A stretch of DNA of 64,000 bases from Thermoplasmata archaeon (GTDB taxonomy: Archaea; Thermoplasmatota; Thermoplasmata; Thermoplasmatales; Thermoplasmataceae). Each line of letters begins with the position of its first letter. The first letter of the stretch is position 1. Below are positions 27,953-37,129 of the stretch, one piece after another. A model generated the notes under the pieces. That model searched no databases. It worked only from the letters and a program-made list of their open reading frames with translations, and was not told the DNA's origin. Where the stretch lies: the NCBI GenBank assembly GCA_021797735.1, contig JAJZZE010000021.1:1-64000 (forward strand), in the 5' to 3' direction. Both the position numbers and the translations under genes were made by a program.

Positions 27953-28330
27953 TCAGCCCCCCCCTTTTAAATTTAGAATATTTTTTACTGTTTTTATTAT
28001 ATCATCACTATTTAAGCCCTTAACCATAGCCTCGTTTATTATATCCGTTTCCCTTTTTTTAAAATCATCAACGGCATCTCCGGTTTTATTTTTCTTTGAT
28101 ATTATATATCTTTTATTCTTTGAAAGTTCAATAATGCCATTTTCACGCAATAATTGATATGCCTTATTTACCGTATGGAAATTTATATTTAGAACGCCTG
28201 CCATTTCCCTGGAAGATGGTATTTTGTCTCCAGGATGAATATTACTGGAAGCTATCTGTTCAACTATCTGGTTATATATCTGCCTGTATACCGTATCCTC
28301 AAGGTTGTAATCAATATTTATTTTTAACAT
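27953..28330 (-). CDS. GntR-family transcriptional regulator, YtrA subfamily
   Basis: 125 residues. The N-terminal winged helix-turn-helix is typical: VYRQIYNQIVEQIASSNIHP, GDKIPSSREMAGVLNINFHT, VNKAYQLLRENGIIE. The short C-terminal tail (about 50 residues, two helices) marks the YtrA type, which dimerises without a large ligand domain. It is first in a two-gene operon with the DUF1648 protein. A perfect palindrome at 28340-28362 between its TATA box and start is its likely operator. GGTG at 28336-28339 is a probable ribosome site. Confidence 0.93.
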   Translation of the reverse strand: MLKINIDYNLEDTVYRQIYNQIVEQIASSNIHPGDKIPSSREMAGVLNINFHTVNKAYQLLRENGIIELSKNKRYIISKKNKTGDAVDDFKKRETDIINEAMVKGLNSDDIIKTVKNILNLKGGG

Positions 28331-28339
28331 CTATTACAC

Positions 28340-28362
28340 CTGTTATATATGTTATATAACAG
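28340..28362. promoter_or_regulatory. Palindromic operator of the GntR/DUF1648 operon
   Basis: Perfect inverted repeat with 10-base arms CTGTTATATA and TATATAACAG around TGT. It lies 10-32 bases upstream of the regulator's start, between its TATA box (TTTATATTAAA on the minus strand, about 28364-28374) and its ribosome site, so a bound dimer would block transcription. Autorepression is inferred from position and family habit. Confidence 0.7.
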
Positions 28363-28596
28363 TTTAATATAAACTTACCCTTCTAAACGATATTTTGCAT
28401 ATGCCATGTACCCGATTTTCAATTTTTTAATAAAAATATTATAATAACATAAATATATAATTATGCATTTCCATAATTATCAACATCATTTATCGTATCA
28501 TTAAAGAAAACCGTACTGAGTTTTTAAAAAAATATTTTCAAATTTCGTATAGATAATAAAAATACCGGTCTGAAATAAACAAGTAAAAATGTAAAC

Positions 28597-28704
28597 TTAC
28601 TGTTTACTTGCTCTTCTTGCTCTCTTCAATCTCCTTATCTTCTTTTTTCTCCATTTCCAGCGCATGTTGCCTCTTTTCTTCCAATCTCTTGAACTTCTCT
28701 TCAA
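28597..28704 (-). CDS. rpl41e: Ribosomal protein L41e
   Basis: A 35-residue, extremely basic single-helix protein: [13 protein letters not shown] followed by [18 protein letters not shown] and ASKQ. This matches the tiny large-subunit protein L41e, which is often left out of annotations. The TTG start at 28704 is chosen because GAGGTGA (28709-28715) lies at ideal spacing; an internal ATG would give only 22 residues. About 50% of residues are Lys or Arg. Standing alone, divergent from uspA. Confidence 0.8.
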   Translation of the reverse strand: MKRSSRDWKKRGNMRWKWRKKKIRRLKRARRASKQ

Positions 28705-28821
28705 TATGTCACCTCAATTGTTAATAACGTAATATGGTATTGTTTTTTAATATAAATACCTATTTTATTATCTTTTATTTTTTTATACTTTACTGAAAAA
28801 AACAAATTAGATTTTAGATAA

Positions 28822-28832
28822 ATTTATATATA
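28822..28832 (+). promoter_or_regulatory. TATA box of uspA
   Basis: TTTATATATAG, centred about 25 bases before the ATG at 28851, predicts a leaderless or very short leader transcript. No ribosome site lies between. Confidence 0.5.
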
Positions 28833-28850
28833 GATATTGGATTAATTAGT

Positions 28851-29291
28851 ATGAAGATTTTAGTTCCGTATGATGGTTCGGAGGGTGCGAAAGAAGCTTT
28901 AAAATTTGCCCTGAGCTGCAAATGCAATGTAGCAGAATATACAGTGGTGTATATAATTCCAACAATAGTGGGAATAAGTGCAAGCTTTGATTCATATATA
29001 CCGGCGTCGGTTTACGAGGGCCAGGATAAAACTGCCGACGAGCTTCTAAACAAAGCGAAAACAGAACTGGAGAATGCAAATGTAAAATATGAGTTAATAA
29101 AGGTAAACTCCAATGGAAATGAAATAGCAAAAATGATACTGGACACTGCAAAGGAGAACGGTGTTGATTTAATAGTAACCGGTACAAGGAAATTGCATGG
29201 CTTCAGCAAGCTAATCCTTGGATCTGTTAGTGCCGGTTTGATAGCCCATGCAGATATACCTGTTACTGTTGTACCACCAAAACAGGAATAA
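28851..29291 (+). CDS. Universal stress protein (UspA family)
   Basis: 146 residues, single USP domain with the Rossmann-like alpha/beta fold. ILVPYDGSEGAKEAL at the N-terminus and GTRKLHGFSKLILGSVS (the G-x2-G-x9-G-S nucleotide loop, in slightly altered spacing) near residues 105-122, then ADIPVTVVPP at the end. Likely binds ATP and helps stress survival; the exact role is unknown. Leaderless promoter upstream; next gene is S17e with its own promoter. Confidence 0.92.
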   Translation: MKILVPYDGSEGAKEALKFALSCKCNVAEYTVVYIIPTIVGISASFDSYIPASVYEGQDKTADELLNKAKTELENANVKYELIKVNSNGNEIAKMILDTAKENGVDLIVTGTRKLHGFSKLILGSVSAGLIAHADIPVTVVPPKQE

Positions 29292-29360
29292 ATTTTTTTA
29301 TATTTTGCAGTACCTGTATTCAAACAAATTGTTTATATATACTTATAAAATACAGATAGA

Positions 29361-29591
29361 ATGGGAAGTATAAGGTCATCAAACATAAAAAGAATTTCAG
29401 TGGATCTGGTAGACAAGAATAAGGATTTATTTAATGATAATTTCAATCATAATAAGGAAATACTGGATAAATTCATTGCAAAATCTGTTACGAAAAAGAC
29501 TTTAAATGCAATAGCGGGTTATATAACGAGATATAATATTAAGAAGAAATCAAAGGAAAAGAATGAGATGGAACAGTTAGGTCTGGCCTGA
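29361..29591 (+). CDS. rps17e: Ribosomal protein S17e
   Basis: 76-residue small-subunit protein found only in archaea and eukaryotes. MGSIRSSNIKRISVDLV, then FNHNKEILDKFI and LNAIAGYITRYNIKKK are the expected blocks. TTTATATATA at 29332-29341 sits about 25 bases before the ATG, so the transcript is probably leaderless. Usual length for an archaeal S17e. Confidence 0.95.
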   Translation: MGSIRSSNIKRISVDLVDKNKDLFNDNFNHNKEILDKFIAKSVTKKTLNAIAGYITRYNIKKKSKEKNEMEQLGLA

Positions 29592-29647
29592 TTATTCAAT
29601 ATAGAATTTTAAATTTGTATATTATAATTCAAATTATTTATAAAAAA

Positions 29648-30004
29648 TTATTTTTCTTCAGGCATTTTATTTCTTCTCCAGTTATTCATTCCACCCTGGA
29701 GGTGATACATATTTTTATAACCTGACCTTACCAGTCTATTTGCTGCCGCCCTGCTTCTATGTCCCGTTTTGCATATTAAAATTATTTTTGCATCTGTGCC
29801 GAAATTATCCACAATATTTCTCTCACTGCCAAGCTTATAATTGACCGCATTTTTTATATGGCCACGCTTATATTCAAATTTTGTTCGGACATCTATTATC
29901 TTATATTCATCAATCATTTTATAAACCTCTTCGGGGCTTAGATTCTTTAATTCATCAGGTTGATTGAAATAATCGGATCCACGGAAATAATTTTTTATTG
30001 GCAT
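29648..30004 (-). CDS. Rhodanese-like sulfurtransferase domain protein
   Basis: 118 residues, one rhodanese domain: LSPEEVYKMIDEYKIIDVRT, FEYKRGHIKNAVNYKLGS, and the active loop ILICKTGHRSRAAANRL whose Cys would carry a persulfide. HLQGGMNNWRRNKMP is the usual closing motif. Its ATG directly abuts the stop of the HemQ-like gene, so the two are co-translated. Probably sulfur transfer or redox signalling; the link to heme chemistry is unexplained. Confidence 0.9.
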   Translation of the reverse strand: MPIKNYFRGSDYFNQPDELKNLSPEEVYKMIDEYKIIDVRTKFEYKRGHIKNAVNYKLGSERNIVDNFGTDAKIILICKTGHRSRAAANRLVRSGYKNMYHLQGGMNNWRRNKMPEEK

Positions 30005-30658
30005 TTACACCACCAGTTTATCGTTATTATATATTCCAATAAATATCGGGGATTCGTTTATAATCCATTTTCTTGCCATTACTTCCCTCAATTTCTGCGT
30101 TACATGTGACCATGAGCCTAAATCATCAACCTCATATAGAACCACGAATTCCTGATCACCCAGTCCAAAGGAGTATGTTGTATACGACAGTATTCCGGTG
30201 CTTTCCTTATCAGACCTTGCGGTGCCTATATGGCCGGATAAAATTTTCTTTCTTTCCTCATAATTTATTAAATACCATTCCCTATCCTTGCTCATGGGAT
30301 AAGCAACAAAATATTTTTTAGGCTCAGCCTTTAATGTGTCCTCCAAACTCTTATTTTCTTTGGTATATGGTGAATTCTCATACAGGGAAAACATACTGTA
30401 TACTGTTTTACCATATATGCCTATTATAGAATTAAAACCCTCCTTGAATTTCTCGAGATCCAGTGGATCGTGTGCCGATAGCCAGAATAGAATATCATTA
30501 TCATGCCTCATGGATTTATAATATTTTATGCTTATCAGTTTTTTCCCATAATTTTTAATGAATTCTATTGCCCTGTCATTTATCTCATTTTTGTTTTTAT
30601 TATCCAGTTCCCAGAATCTTCCATTCAATTTATAAGCAAGTACGTATGTATAAATCAT
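30005..30658 (-). CDS. Chlorite dismutase / HemQ-like heme protein
   Basis: 217 residues, ferredoxin-like double-domain fold of the chlorite dismutase/coproheme decarboxylase family. FVAYPMSKDREWYLI contains the catalytic Tyr and Lys of HemQ (YPMSK); SGHIGTAR contains the proximal heme His; SFGLGDQEFVVLYEVDD and SHVTQKLREVMARKW match the C-terminal core. The distal Gln of HemQ appears to be Ser in the ILSYTTYSFGL segment. It may be a coproheme decarboxylase or a related heme protein; a homologue is known in Thermoplasma. The ATG at 30658 is preferred to the TTG nine bases upstream. Confidence 0.85.
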   Translation of the reverse strand: MIYTYVLAYKLNGRFWELDNKNKNEINDRAIEFIKNYGKKLISIKYYKSMRHDNDILFWLSAHDPLDLEKFKEGFNSIIGIYGKTVYSMFSLYENSPYTKENKSLEDTLKAEPKKYFVAYPMSKDREWYLINYEERKKILSGHIGTARSDKESTGILSYTTYSFGLGDQEFVVLYEVDDLGSWSHVTQKLREVMARKWIINESPIFIGIYNNDKLVV

Positions 30659-30851
30659 GTATATCAAAAATTATAAGTGTAACTTAAAATATAACCTTTA
30701 TCGTTACCTAAAATATATGTACGCTCATATTTTATATTACAGGATAGATTTCACACTTTAAAACCCTGCCATGGTTACAGGCTTTATCTGTAATATCCTT
30801 CCAGCAAATGGATTCATGGGTTATGCCCGGATAGACATAATTTTTATAATA

Positions 30852-31436
30852 TTAGTCCAGTGTTTTCTGATTATTATTGACAACAGAGTATTTTTTAATA
30901 TCATATTCGTTATAAAATATAAACGAAATCAATTTTGATAATAAATTATTATCCTTTTCTAATGGTTCATATAGGGAACTGCTCTGCGGTATCTTTATAT
31001 CAAGTTCTGACAGTTTCTTAATATACTCATCCCTGTATTTAGAATTTACAGTTTTAAAGCCATTTTTAGGCAAATCGACATTACACCTCTCCATCTCCTT
31101 TGTGAATACCGGTCTGTCAAATAAATATGATAGTAATAGCAATGTATTGTATCCTGAATTATTATTATCAAATTTTTTCATATTTTCCCCAACTACAAAA
31201 TATATGTCCTTTCTGCTCCGTTCCACAAAAGAGAATATCCTTGCAGGCTTTATCTCCCTCTCCTTCAGGATGCCGAGCTCAACCATTGCATTTAAATAGC
31301 CCGTTAAAACGAGCCTGTGCATATTTATTCCTTTTTCCTCCAGGGATTTCTGTATACCTGTTATTGATTTTTCATCCCCGTTTATTTCATTCAATATTAA
31401 TTTATATTTTTTCTTCTCCTCAAATTTATTGATCAT
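30852..31436 (-). CDS. Uncharacterised winged-helix protein
   Basis: 194 residues. The N-terminal 70 residues (KLILNEINGDEKSITGIQKS, HRLVLTGYLNAMVELGILKE) have the helix-turn-helix and wing layout of archaeal DNA-binding proteins. The rest has no recognised domain. The ATG at 31436 is chosen because GGGTGA lies five bases before it, inside the last codons of purB, giving an 11-base overlap and translational coupling; a start 18 bases upstream is also open. The coupling suggests a regulator for purine genes or a general factor; not established. Confidence 0.65.
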   Translation of the reverse strand: MINKFEEKKKYKLILNEINGDEKSITGIQKSLEEKGINMHRLVLTGYLNAMVELGILKEREIKPARIFSFVERSRKDIYFVVGENMKKFDNNNSGYNTLLLLSYLFDRPVFTKEMERCNVDLPKNGFKTVNSKYRDEYIKKLSELDIKIPQSSSLYEPLEKDNNLLSKLISFIFYNEYDIKKYSVVNNNQKTLD

Positions 31437-32796
31437 ACATTTCACCCATGACATATTTTAATAATTCTTCTGAATCTTTTATAATAATTCTACATATTTC
31501 CTTAGAACTGCCAGTAAATTTAGATGGATTCATTGCATATTCTAAATCTTTATTGCTTATAAATTTATATATTCCATTTTTTATTAATGAGTCCTTTAAA
31601 CCTATATTATTTTCATAGGCATACATCGATGATTTCCTTACAAATTCATGTGCATCCTGCCTTGGCATTCCATTTTTTGTTAATGTAATTGTTATGCTCT
31701 CCGACATAATAAATTGATCGTTTATTACTTTTTTTAACATTTCATCCTTATTTATATACAGGTTTGAAAATACATTATTCATTTTATTCAGAACATCATC
31801 GATTAATATTGATGCATACGGTATTGTAAACCTTTCATCTGCACTGTTTGTTAAATCACGTTCATGCCACTGTACGGCTGATTCATATTCAGGTGTAATG
31901 AATGACCTTAACAATCTTGATAGGCTAACAATATTCTCAGAAACTATAGGGTTTCTTTTACTCGGCATTGAACTTGAACCTACCTGTTCCCGGTCATTGA
32001 AATATTCAGATACCTCATTTATTTCAGGCCGCTGCAAATTCCTTATCTCAGTTGCAAATTTTTCCAGAGAAACGGATATATTATTTACTATTGATAAATA
32101 CTCTATATACCTGTCACGGTCAACAATCTGATTTGTTGCTATTTCATGGGTTATACCCAGGATATCACACGTTTTCTCCTGTATTTTCAATGCATTTTCT
32201 CCGAGGGCTGCACCGGTACCTACAGGTCCTGATATTTTGCCAGCTATTATCCTTTTTTTTGCGTCGTTTAATCTCTCTATATGCCTGTTTATTTCGGATA
32301 GATAAACGGATAATTTCAATCCAAAGGTTATCGGCGATGCATGTTGCCCGTGTGTTCTTCCAACCATTATAGTATCTTCATTTTCCCCTATTAATTTTAC
32401 AAGTGTTTTACTTAAATTAAGCATATCAGAAATCATTATATTTACTGCCATTTTTAGCTGTAATGCTGTTGCGGAATCATTTATATCATTTGATGTTACC
32501 CCGAAATGCACATAATTTCTTCCATCACTGCATTTCTCTGTTAACGCCTCAACTATTGCCATAACATCATGATTTATTTTTTTCTCTATTTCCTTTACCC
32601 TTTCAAGTTTTACCTCACTGTTATCAACAACTTTTTTTATGTCTACGTATGCCTTTTCCGGTATAGCATTATAATATGATTCTGCCTGAGCCAGTGCTGC
32701 CTCAACATTCAGCATCAATTTCAATCTATTTTCTTCTGAAAATATGATTTTTACTTCTTTTCTTCCATAGCGATAGTCCAAAGGAGAAACGATCAT
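31426..32796 (-). CDS. purB: Adenylosuccinate lyase
   Basis: 456 residues, fumarase/aspartase superfamily. Splits adenylosuccinate to AMP and fumarate and SAICAR to AICAR in purine synthesis. VSPLDYRYG at the N-terminus, HFGVTSNDINDSATAL and GRTHGQHASPITFGLK with catalytic His, and the superfamily signature GSSSMPSKRNPI. Partner of purA in the same window. Followed by a coupled winged-helix gene. Confidence 0.96.
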   Translation of the reverse strand: MIVSPLDYRYGRKEVKIIFSEENRLKLMLNVEAALAQAESYYNAIPEKAYVDIKKVVDNSEVKLERVKEIEKKINHDVMAIVEALTEKCSDGRNYVHFGVTSNDINDSATALQLKMAVNIMISDMLNLSKTLVKLIGENEDTIMVGRTHGQHASPITFGLKLSVYLSEINRHIERLNDAKKRIIAGKISGPVGTGAALGENALKIQEKTCDILGITHEIATNQIVDRDRYIEYLSIVNNISVSLEKFATEIRNLQRPEINEVSEYFNDREQVGSSSMPSKRNPIVSENIVSLSRLLRSFITPEYESAVQWHERDLTNSADERFTIPYASILIDDVLNKMNNVFSNLYINKDEMLKKVINDQFIMSESITITLTKNGMPRQDAHEFVRKSSMYAYENNIGLKDSLIKNGIYKFISNKDLEYAMNPSKFTGSSKEICRIIIKDSEELLKYVMGEMYDQ

Positions 32797-32831
32797 AAAA
32801 GCTTATTACTTATAGTTTAAAATTTTTTGTG

Positions 32832-33335
32832 TTATCTTTTCCGTCTTAATTTTCCGAACATAACACTTACAAAGGCCGTTATAAAACCTGTACCGGCAAG
32901 TCCTATGCCGGCCGCAGCTATGTAGCCTGAATACGTTATATCATGGTACTGTGATAATGGCATAAAATTGTACTGCATCGTTGAATTATTATGGAACTCA
33001 ACAAATATGTAATTACCCCTCAGGCCGGAATAAAATGGCTCTCCATCTACGTTCCCATCAGGTTTTACAGTATAATTGTTTAGATTTGACATGGTCACAG
33101 TGCCGAAATTACCGCATGATACCAGGCCTGAAGTATTATTTGATGATGCTATTACCAGAATATAATTTTTTGAAAAGTTAAATTTACTGGATGCATACTC
33201 ATTTCCGGAAATATGGTTAACCGTTGTGTTTTTAGGTTCAGTGGCTATTTGATAGTAACCGCCCAGTACAAGTGATGCCCCGATTATTACCAGTATTATT
33301 CCTGTTAGTATATATTTATTTTTCATCCATATCAT
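32832..33335 (-). CDS. Membrane protein with extracellular domain, unknown function
   Basis: 167 residues. One hydrophobic helix near the N-terminus (YILTGIILVIIGASLVLGGYY), an Asn/Ser-rich external segment of about 90 residues with beta-strand character, and a second helix near the C-terminus (YIAAAGIGLAGTGFITAFVSVM) before a basic tail. Its start overlaps the preceding 92-residue gene by four bases (ATGA), so they form an operon, possibly with purL upstream. No family recognised. Confidence 0.65.
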   Translation of the reverse strand: MIWMKNKYILTGIILVIIGASLVLGGYYQIATEPKNTTVNHISGNEYASSKFNFSKNYILVIASSNNTSGLVSCGNFGTVTMSNLNNYTVKPDGNVDGEPFYSGLRGNYIFVEFHNNSTMQYNFMPLSQYHDITYSGYIAAAGIGLAGTGFITAFVSVMFGKLRRKR

Positions 33336-33610
33336 TTAAATGAAACATCTATTTTTCCCTCTTTTATTTCATTTATTAATTTGTTATACTTTTCAGCAAC
33401 CTCATTTTCATTCAATCCACATTCATATAATTCCATGTATATTTCATAGTTTTCCTGATTCTCATCGATTTTGCCGTTGTATACCTTAACACCGCCACAT
33501 GCTTTCTCATTATTGAAATTTAATCTGTAGGTTAATTCTACTGTTATATCCTCATTCTTCATGTATTCCAGTTTTTTTATGTAATCTCCCATATCATTTA
33601 TGATAACCAT
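33332..33610 (-). CDS. Small uncharacterised protein between purL and a membrane-protein gene
   Basis: 92 residues, acidic. Predicted alternating strands and one long helix (CGLNENEVAEKYNKLINEIK). No motif recognised. The start could be 33610 or the Met at 33592. It begins 15 bases after purL and ends in an ATGA overlap with the next gene, indicating co-transcription. Confidence 0.6.
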   Translation of the reverse strand: MVIINDMGDYIKKLEYMKNEDITVELTYRLNFNNEKACGGVKVYNGKIDENQENYEIYMELYECGLNENEVAEKYNKLINEIKEGKIDVSFK

Positions 33611-33625
33611 TTATTATATAGATTT

Positions 33626-35878
33626 TTATATGTACCTGTCCAGACCATGTTCCCAGGCATTTCTTAGATTTCCTATTTTCTCCCTTATTATTTCAGTGTT
33701 GCCATCCGTTATTATTATACTGCCTTCCACTGTATACCCTATTTTTTTAACATTTACACCGGAAAAATCATTTATAAATTTCTCCTCATGTTTCTTATCT
33801 ACCTCAATCACTATTGATGTTCCCATTTCTGAGAATAATTTAATGTCTGTTTTTCCATTTAACCCTGTTAGATTTGCATCTATTCCTATATTACTGCCAA
33901 AACTCATTTCCAGCAATGTTAAAAGTAACCCACCGGACGATACATCATGCATTGATTTTATGGATCCATGTGCTTTTTTTATACAGCCCTTTATTTTTAG
34001 CAGTTCCTTATAGTCAATATCATCTATTTCCTGATAATTTAAATTAAAATACCTTGCATATTCACTTCCCGCAAGTGAATTTACTGTTGTTCCAGCAATG
34101 AAAACGGGATTATTCACATCCTTAAATTCCACAGTTTTTAGTTCTCTTATATCCTTAGTTTTCCCGATCATCAGTATATTCGGTGTTGGCATTATCTCCC
34201 TGTTATCTGTTTCATTGTAAAGGCTAACATTCCCAGAAACCAGTGGCAATCCCATATTTTTGCAGAAATCCGATATTGCATGCGCTGTCTCTATAAATTT
34301 ATACATTGTTTCTGGTTTTTCAGGGTTTCCAAAATTTAAGGCATCTATTATTGAATCTGGATCCCCGTTTGAGCATAAAATATTCTTATATGCTTCTATT
34401 AATGTTTCCACCGTTCCATTATATGGGTCAATATTTACCATACCCGGCCTTGAACCAGATGTTATGCATAAACCATTATATGAATCCTCCAGGGGTTTTA
34501 TTGCAACCGCATCTGAATGTGTTTCCCTGTTGGGAAATCCTGTAAATGGCTTTAATATCGTGTTCCCACGTACTGTAAAATCATATTGCCTCACTATATT
34601 AAATCTTGAACATAGATTTGGGTTACTGATAAATTTTGGTATAAAATCACTGTAATTTTTTATTTTATTCTCTGTTATTACTTCCATATTTATCACAGGT
34701 TTTTTAAAATTCCTTGAGTACACCGGTCCTGAAGTTAAAAACTTTAGATCCATATCCATGATTTTTTCACCGTTATAATTTATTATTAAATTATTATTCT
34801 TTACGGTTTTACCTATTATTGAATATTCGATCCCCCATTTTTTGAATACGCTATCAATTTTTTCTAAATTGCTTTTATTTATTGCAAGAAACATCCTTTC
34901 CTGCGATTCACTTACCCAGATTTCCCAGGGCTCCATATTATTATCCTTCAACAGTACATTGTTCAGATCTATTACTGCTGAGACTCCACCGGCATATAGC
35001 ATCTCACTTACAGCACTTGATAGGCCACCACCACCGAGGTCCTTCATTCCGTCGATTAAATTTAAATCATTTGCTTCCAGTATTGCATGTATTAATGGCT
35101 CTTTTATTATTGGATTCCCAAGTTGAACCGCTTTCCTGTTATTCTCATCATTCTCATTCAGTATTTTTGATGCAAAATTTACACCGTGTATTCCATCCTT
35201 GCCAGTTCTGCCACCACATACAATTAATAAATCATCTATTTCCGTGACCCTGCTTCTCACAATTTTATCCTTTCTAACTATGCCTATGCATCCGGCATTT
35301 ACTAGCGGCATGCTGTTATAATGTTCATCGAATTCAACCGAACCTGAAACTGTTGGTATGCCAACCCTGTTGCCATAATCCCTTATACCGGCAACAACAC
35401 GGTTTAAAATAAATCTCTCACTTAAAAAACCGGTATTACTGTCTGGATTCCCAAAATATAATGAATCAATTAATGCCACAGGCTGTGCACCCATGCATAA
35501 TACATCCCTTATTATACCCCCTACACCGGTGGCTGCACCGCCATACGGTTCTATGGCACTTGGATGGTTATGGCTTTCCATTTTCACCACATATGCATAA
35601 TCATCATTAAATGAGACAACCGCAGCATCCTCCTCCATTGTCAGTATTGTATAATCGCTTTTTAAATCGGAAAAATATTTTTTTAAATATATTTTTGATG
35701 ACTTATAACATGAATGTTCACTCCATGCCTGTGCTATTGCCTGTATTTCAATATCTGATGGATCCCTGTTTATACCTTTAAAATAGTCCTTTAACATTAA
35801 CATTTCATTATATGTTAGGCCCAGGTCTTTTCCTGTATCATTTAAATATTTCTCATCAGAATTGATTATATTATACAT
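33626..35878 (-). CDS. purL: Phosphoribosylformylglycinamidine synthase, PurL subunit
   Basis: 750 residues. The ATP-dependent synthase subunit of the FGAM synthase complex (PurL, PurQ, PurS), fourth step of purine synthesis. WSEHSCYKSSKIYLKKYF near the N-terminus carries the catalytic His; KMESHNHPSAIEPYGGAATG is the nucleotide-binding signature, and DLGGGGLSSAVSEM the duplicated-half motif. The ATG at 35878 is chosen because AGTGA stands just before it; a GTG nine bases upstream overlaps purS. PurQ is not adjacent, so it must lie elsewhere. Confidence 0.95.
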   Translation of the reverse strand: MYNIINSDEKYLNDTGKDLGLTYNEMLMLKDYFKGINRDPSDIEIQAIAQAWSEHSCYKSSKIYLKKYFSDLKSDYTILTMEEDAAVVSFNDDYAYVVKMESHNHPSAIEPYGGAATGVGGIIRDVLCMGAQPVALIDSLYFGNPDSNTGFLSERFILNRVVAGIRDYGNRVGIPTVSGSVEFDEHYNSMPLVNAGCIGIVRKDKIVRSRVTEIDDLLIVCGGRTGKDGIHGVNFASKILNENDENNRKAVQLGNPIIKEPLIHAILEANDLNLIDGMKDLGGGGLSSAVSEMLYAGGVSAVIDLNNVLLKDNNMEPWEIWVSESQERMFLAINKSNLEKIDSVFKKWGIEYSIIGKTVKNNNLIINYNGEKIMDMDLKFLTSGPVYSRNFKKPVINMEVITENKIKNYSDFIPKFISNPNLCSRFNIVRQYDFTVRGNTILKPFTGFPNRETHSDAVAIKPLEDSYNGLCITSGSRPGMVNIDPYNGTVETLIEAYKNILCSNGDPDSIIDALNFGNPEKPETMYKFIETAHAISDFCKNMGLPLVSGNVSLYNETDNREIMPTPNILMIGKTKDIRELKTVEFKDVNNPVFIAGTTVNSLAGSEYARYFNLNYQEIDDIDYKELLKIKGCIKKAHGSIKSMHDVSSGGLLLTLLEMSFGSNIGIDANLTGLNGKTDIKLFSEMGTSIVIEVDKKHEEKFINDFSGVNVKKIGYTVEGSIIITDGNTEIIREKIGNLRNAWEHGLDRYI

Positions 35879-35879
35879 T

Positions 35880-36122
35880 TCAATCACTTATTTCTTCGAT
35901 TTTATATTCCTGTATTACAGGATTTGTCAGTATTTTTTCAGAAATTTCATCTAACTCTTTCAGTGAATCCTCCTTATTTAATGATGTTTCAAATTCATAA
36001 ACCCTGTAGGAAGAAACATTTTCTATGCCACTGTAGCCTATAAGGTCTAAATTCCTTTTTATGCTCATCGCTTCCGGGTCCTCCACATTCGGCAGGTATC
36101 TTATTTCAATCCTTATCTTCAT
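35880..36122 (-). CDS. purS: Phosphoribosylformylglycinamidine synthase, PurS subunit
   Basis: 80 residues, the small dimeric bridging subunit between PurL and PurQ that channels ammonia. RIEIRYLPNVEDPEAMSIKR and YRVYEFET are typical. Immediately upstream of purL on the same strand, in the usual order. Length standard. Confidence 0.92.
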   Translation of the reverse strand: MKIRIEIRYLPNVEDPEAMSIKRNLDLIGYSGIENVSSYRVYEFETSLNKEDSLKELDEISEKILTNPVIQEYKIEEISD

Positions 36123-36151
36123 AGTCAGGTATATAAAATATAAAATTAAAT

Positions 36152-37093
36152 TTATCTATTCCTGTATAAAAAGAATAGATGTATTTTCCTTGTTATCTGT
36201 ATAACTGGTCTGATTAACAGCTGGCAGCTTCCTACTATGAACAGGTATACACCATGTAAGGAATCTACAGGGGGTAAATATGGCAGAAACAGTATACTGC
36301 CTATTACAAATTCAAAACCTACCATGATATCATTTCCTATTGCCAGCCAGTCATAAAATTTTTTTAATCTTTTTTCCTCTATCCTTCTGTAATTATATCT
36401 GTTGATGTACATTGAAGCCCTATCATTGTTTAAAAATGAATCTATATTCAATATTATTTCCGTTAAATAATCATTTTTGATCAGATTTAATAAGCCATTC
36501 ACATAATCCGGGTCCAGTTTTTCGGTTTTTGAGGTCGTTATGCCATCCCGTATTGCCATGATGATCTCAATAAACCACGTTTTCTTTAAGTACGGCTCGA
36601 TGTCTTCAATATTAAATTTCAGATTTATAATATCCTTTTCAAAATAATCTGCAAATGCACCGGAATAATAAAAATCATCGGACATTATAATGGGTGTTGA
36701 AGCGGTTAAATCCTTGTTTGATATATTATTTATGTTCATATTTTCTTTTACCACATTTATAAAAAACTCTGAAATTTTCTTATCAACATATGTTAATTTC
36801 ATTAATCCTGTTACAAGTTTCTCGTTTTTATAATAATTCATAAATTTATTAAATATGTCATTTTTATCATCTGTGCTGATATCGTACTTTATATCCCGCA
36901 GGTTTATAACCTCCAGGGCATTATTATTGGAACATGTATTTATTATTTTATCATCGATTAATCTTGAACATATATCATCTCCAAAAAGCTTCATTACCAT
37001 GTCCTTTATATTTCTCCATTTCACACCGAATCTATAATTGCTTCTCTGGATTATATAGAGGAAATACAGGGGTTTTTTATCGTTTTCGTACAT
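36152..37093 (-). CDS. Membrane protein with C-terminal YrhK-like segment
   Basis: 313 residues. The first 240 are soluble, charged and helical with no recognised domain. The last 70 residues hold two hydrophobic helices (FVIGSILFLPYLPPV, VYLFIVGSCQLLIRPV) whose pattern, DWLAIGNDIMVGFEFVIGSI, resembles the short YrhK membrane domain. That link is tentative. It lies between purS and the GGGP synthase on the same strand with gaps of 29 and 36 bases. Confidence 0.55.
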   Translation of the reverse strand: MYENDKKPLYFLYIIQRSNYRFGVKWRNIKDMVMKLFGDDICSRLIDDKIINTCSNNNALEVINLRDIKYDISTDDKNDIFNKFMNYYKNEKLVTGLMKLTYVDKKISEFFINVVKENMNINNISNKDLTASTPIIMSDDFYYSGAFADYFEKDIINLKFNIEDIEPYLKKTWFIEIIMAIRDGITTSKTEKLDPDYVNGLLNLIKNDYLTEIILNIDSFLNNDRASMYINRYNYRRIEEKRLKKFYDWLAIGNDIMVGFEFVIGSILFLPYLPPVDSLHGVYLFIVGSCQLLIRPVIQITRKIHLFFLYRNR

Positions 37094-37129
37094 GGATGGT
37101 TAATATTTGCATATTATAAAAAATTACTT

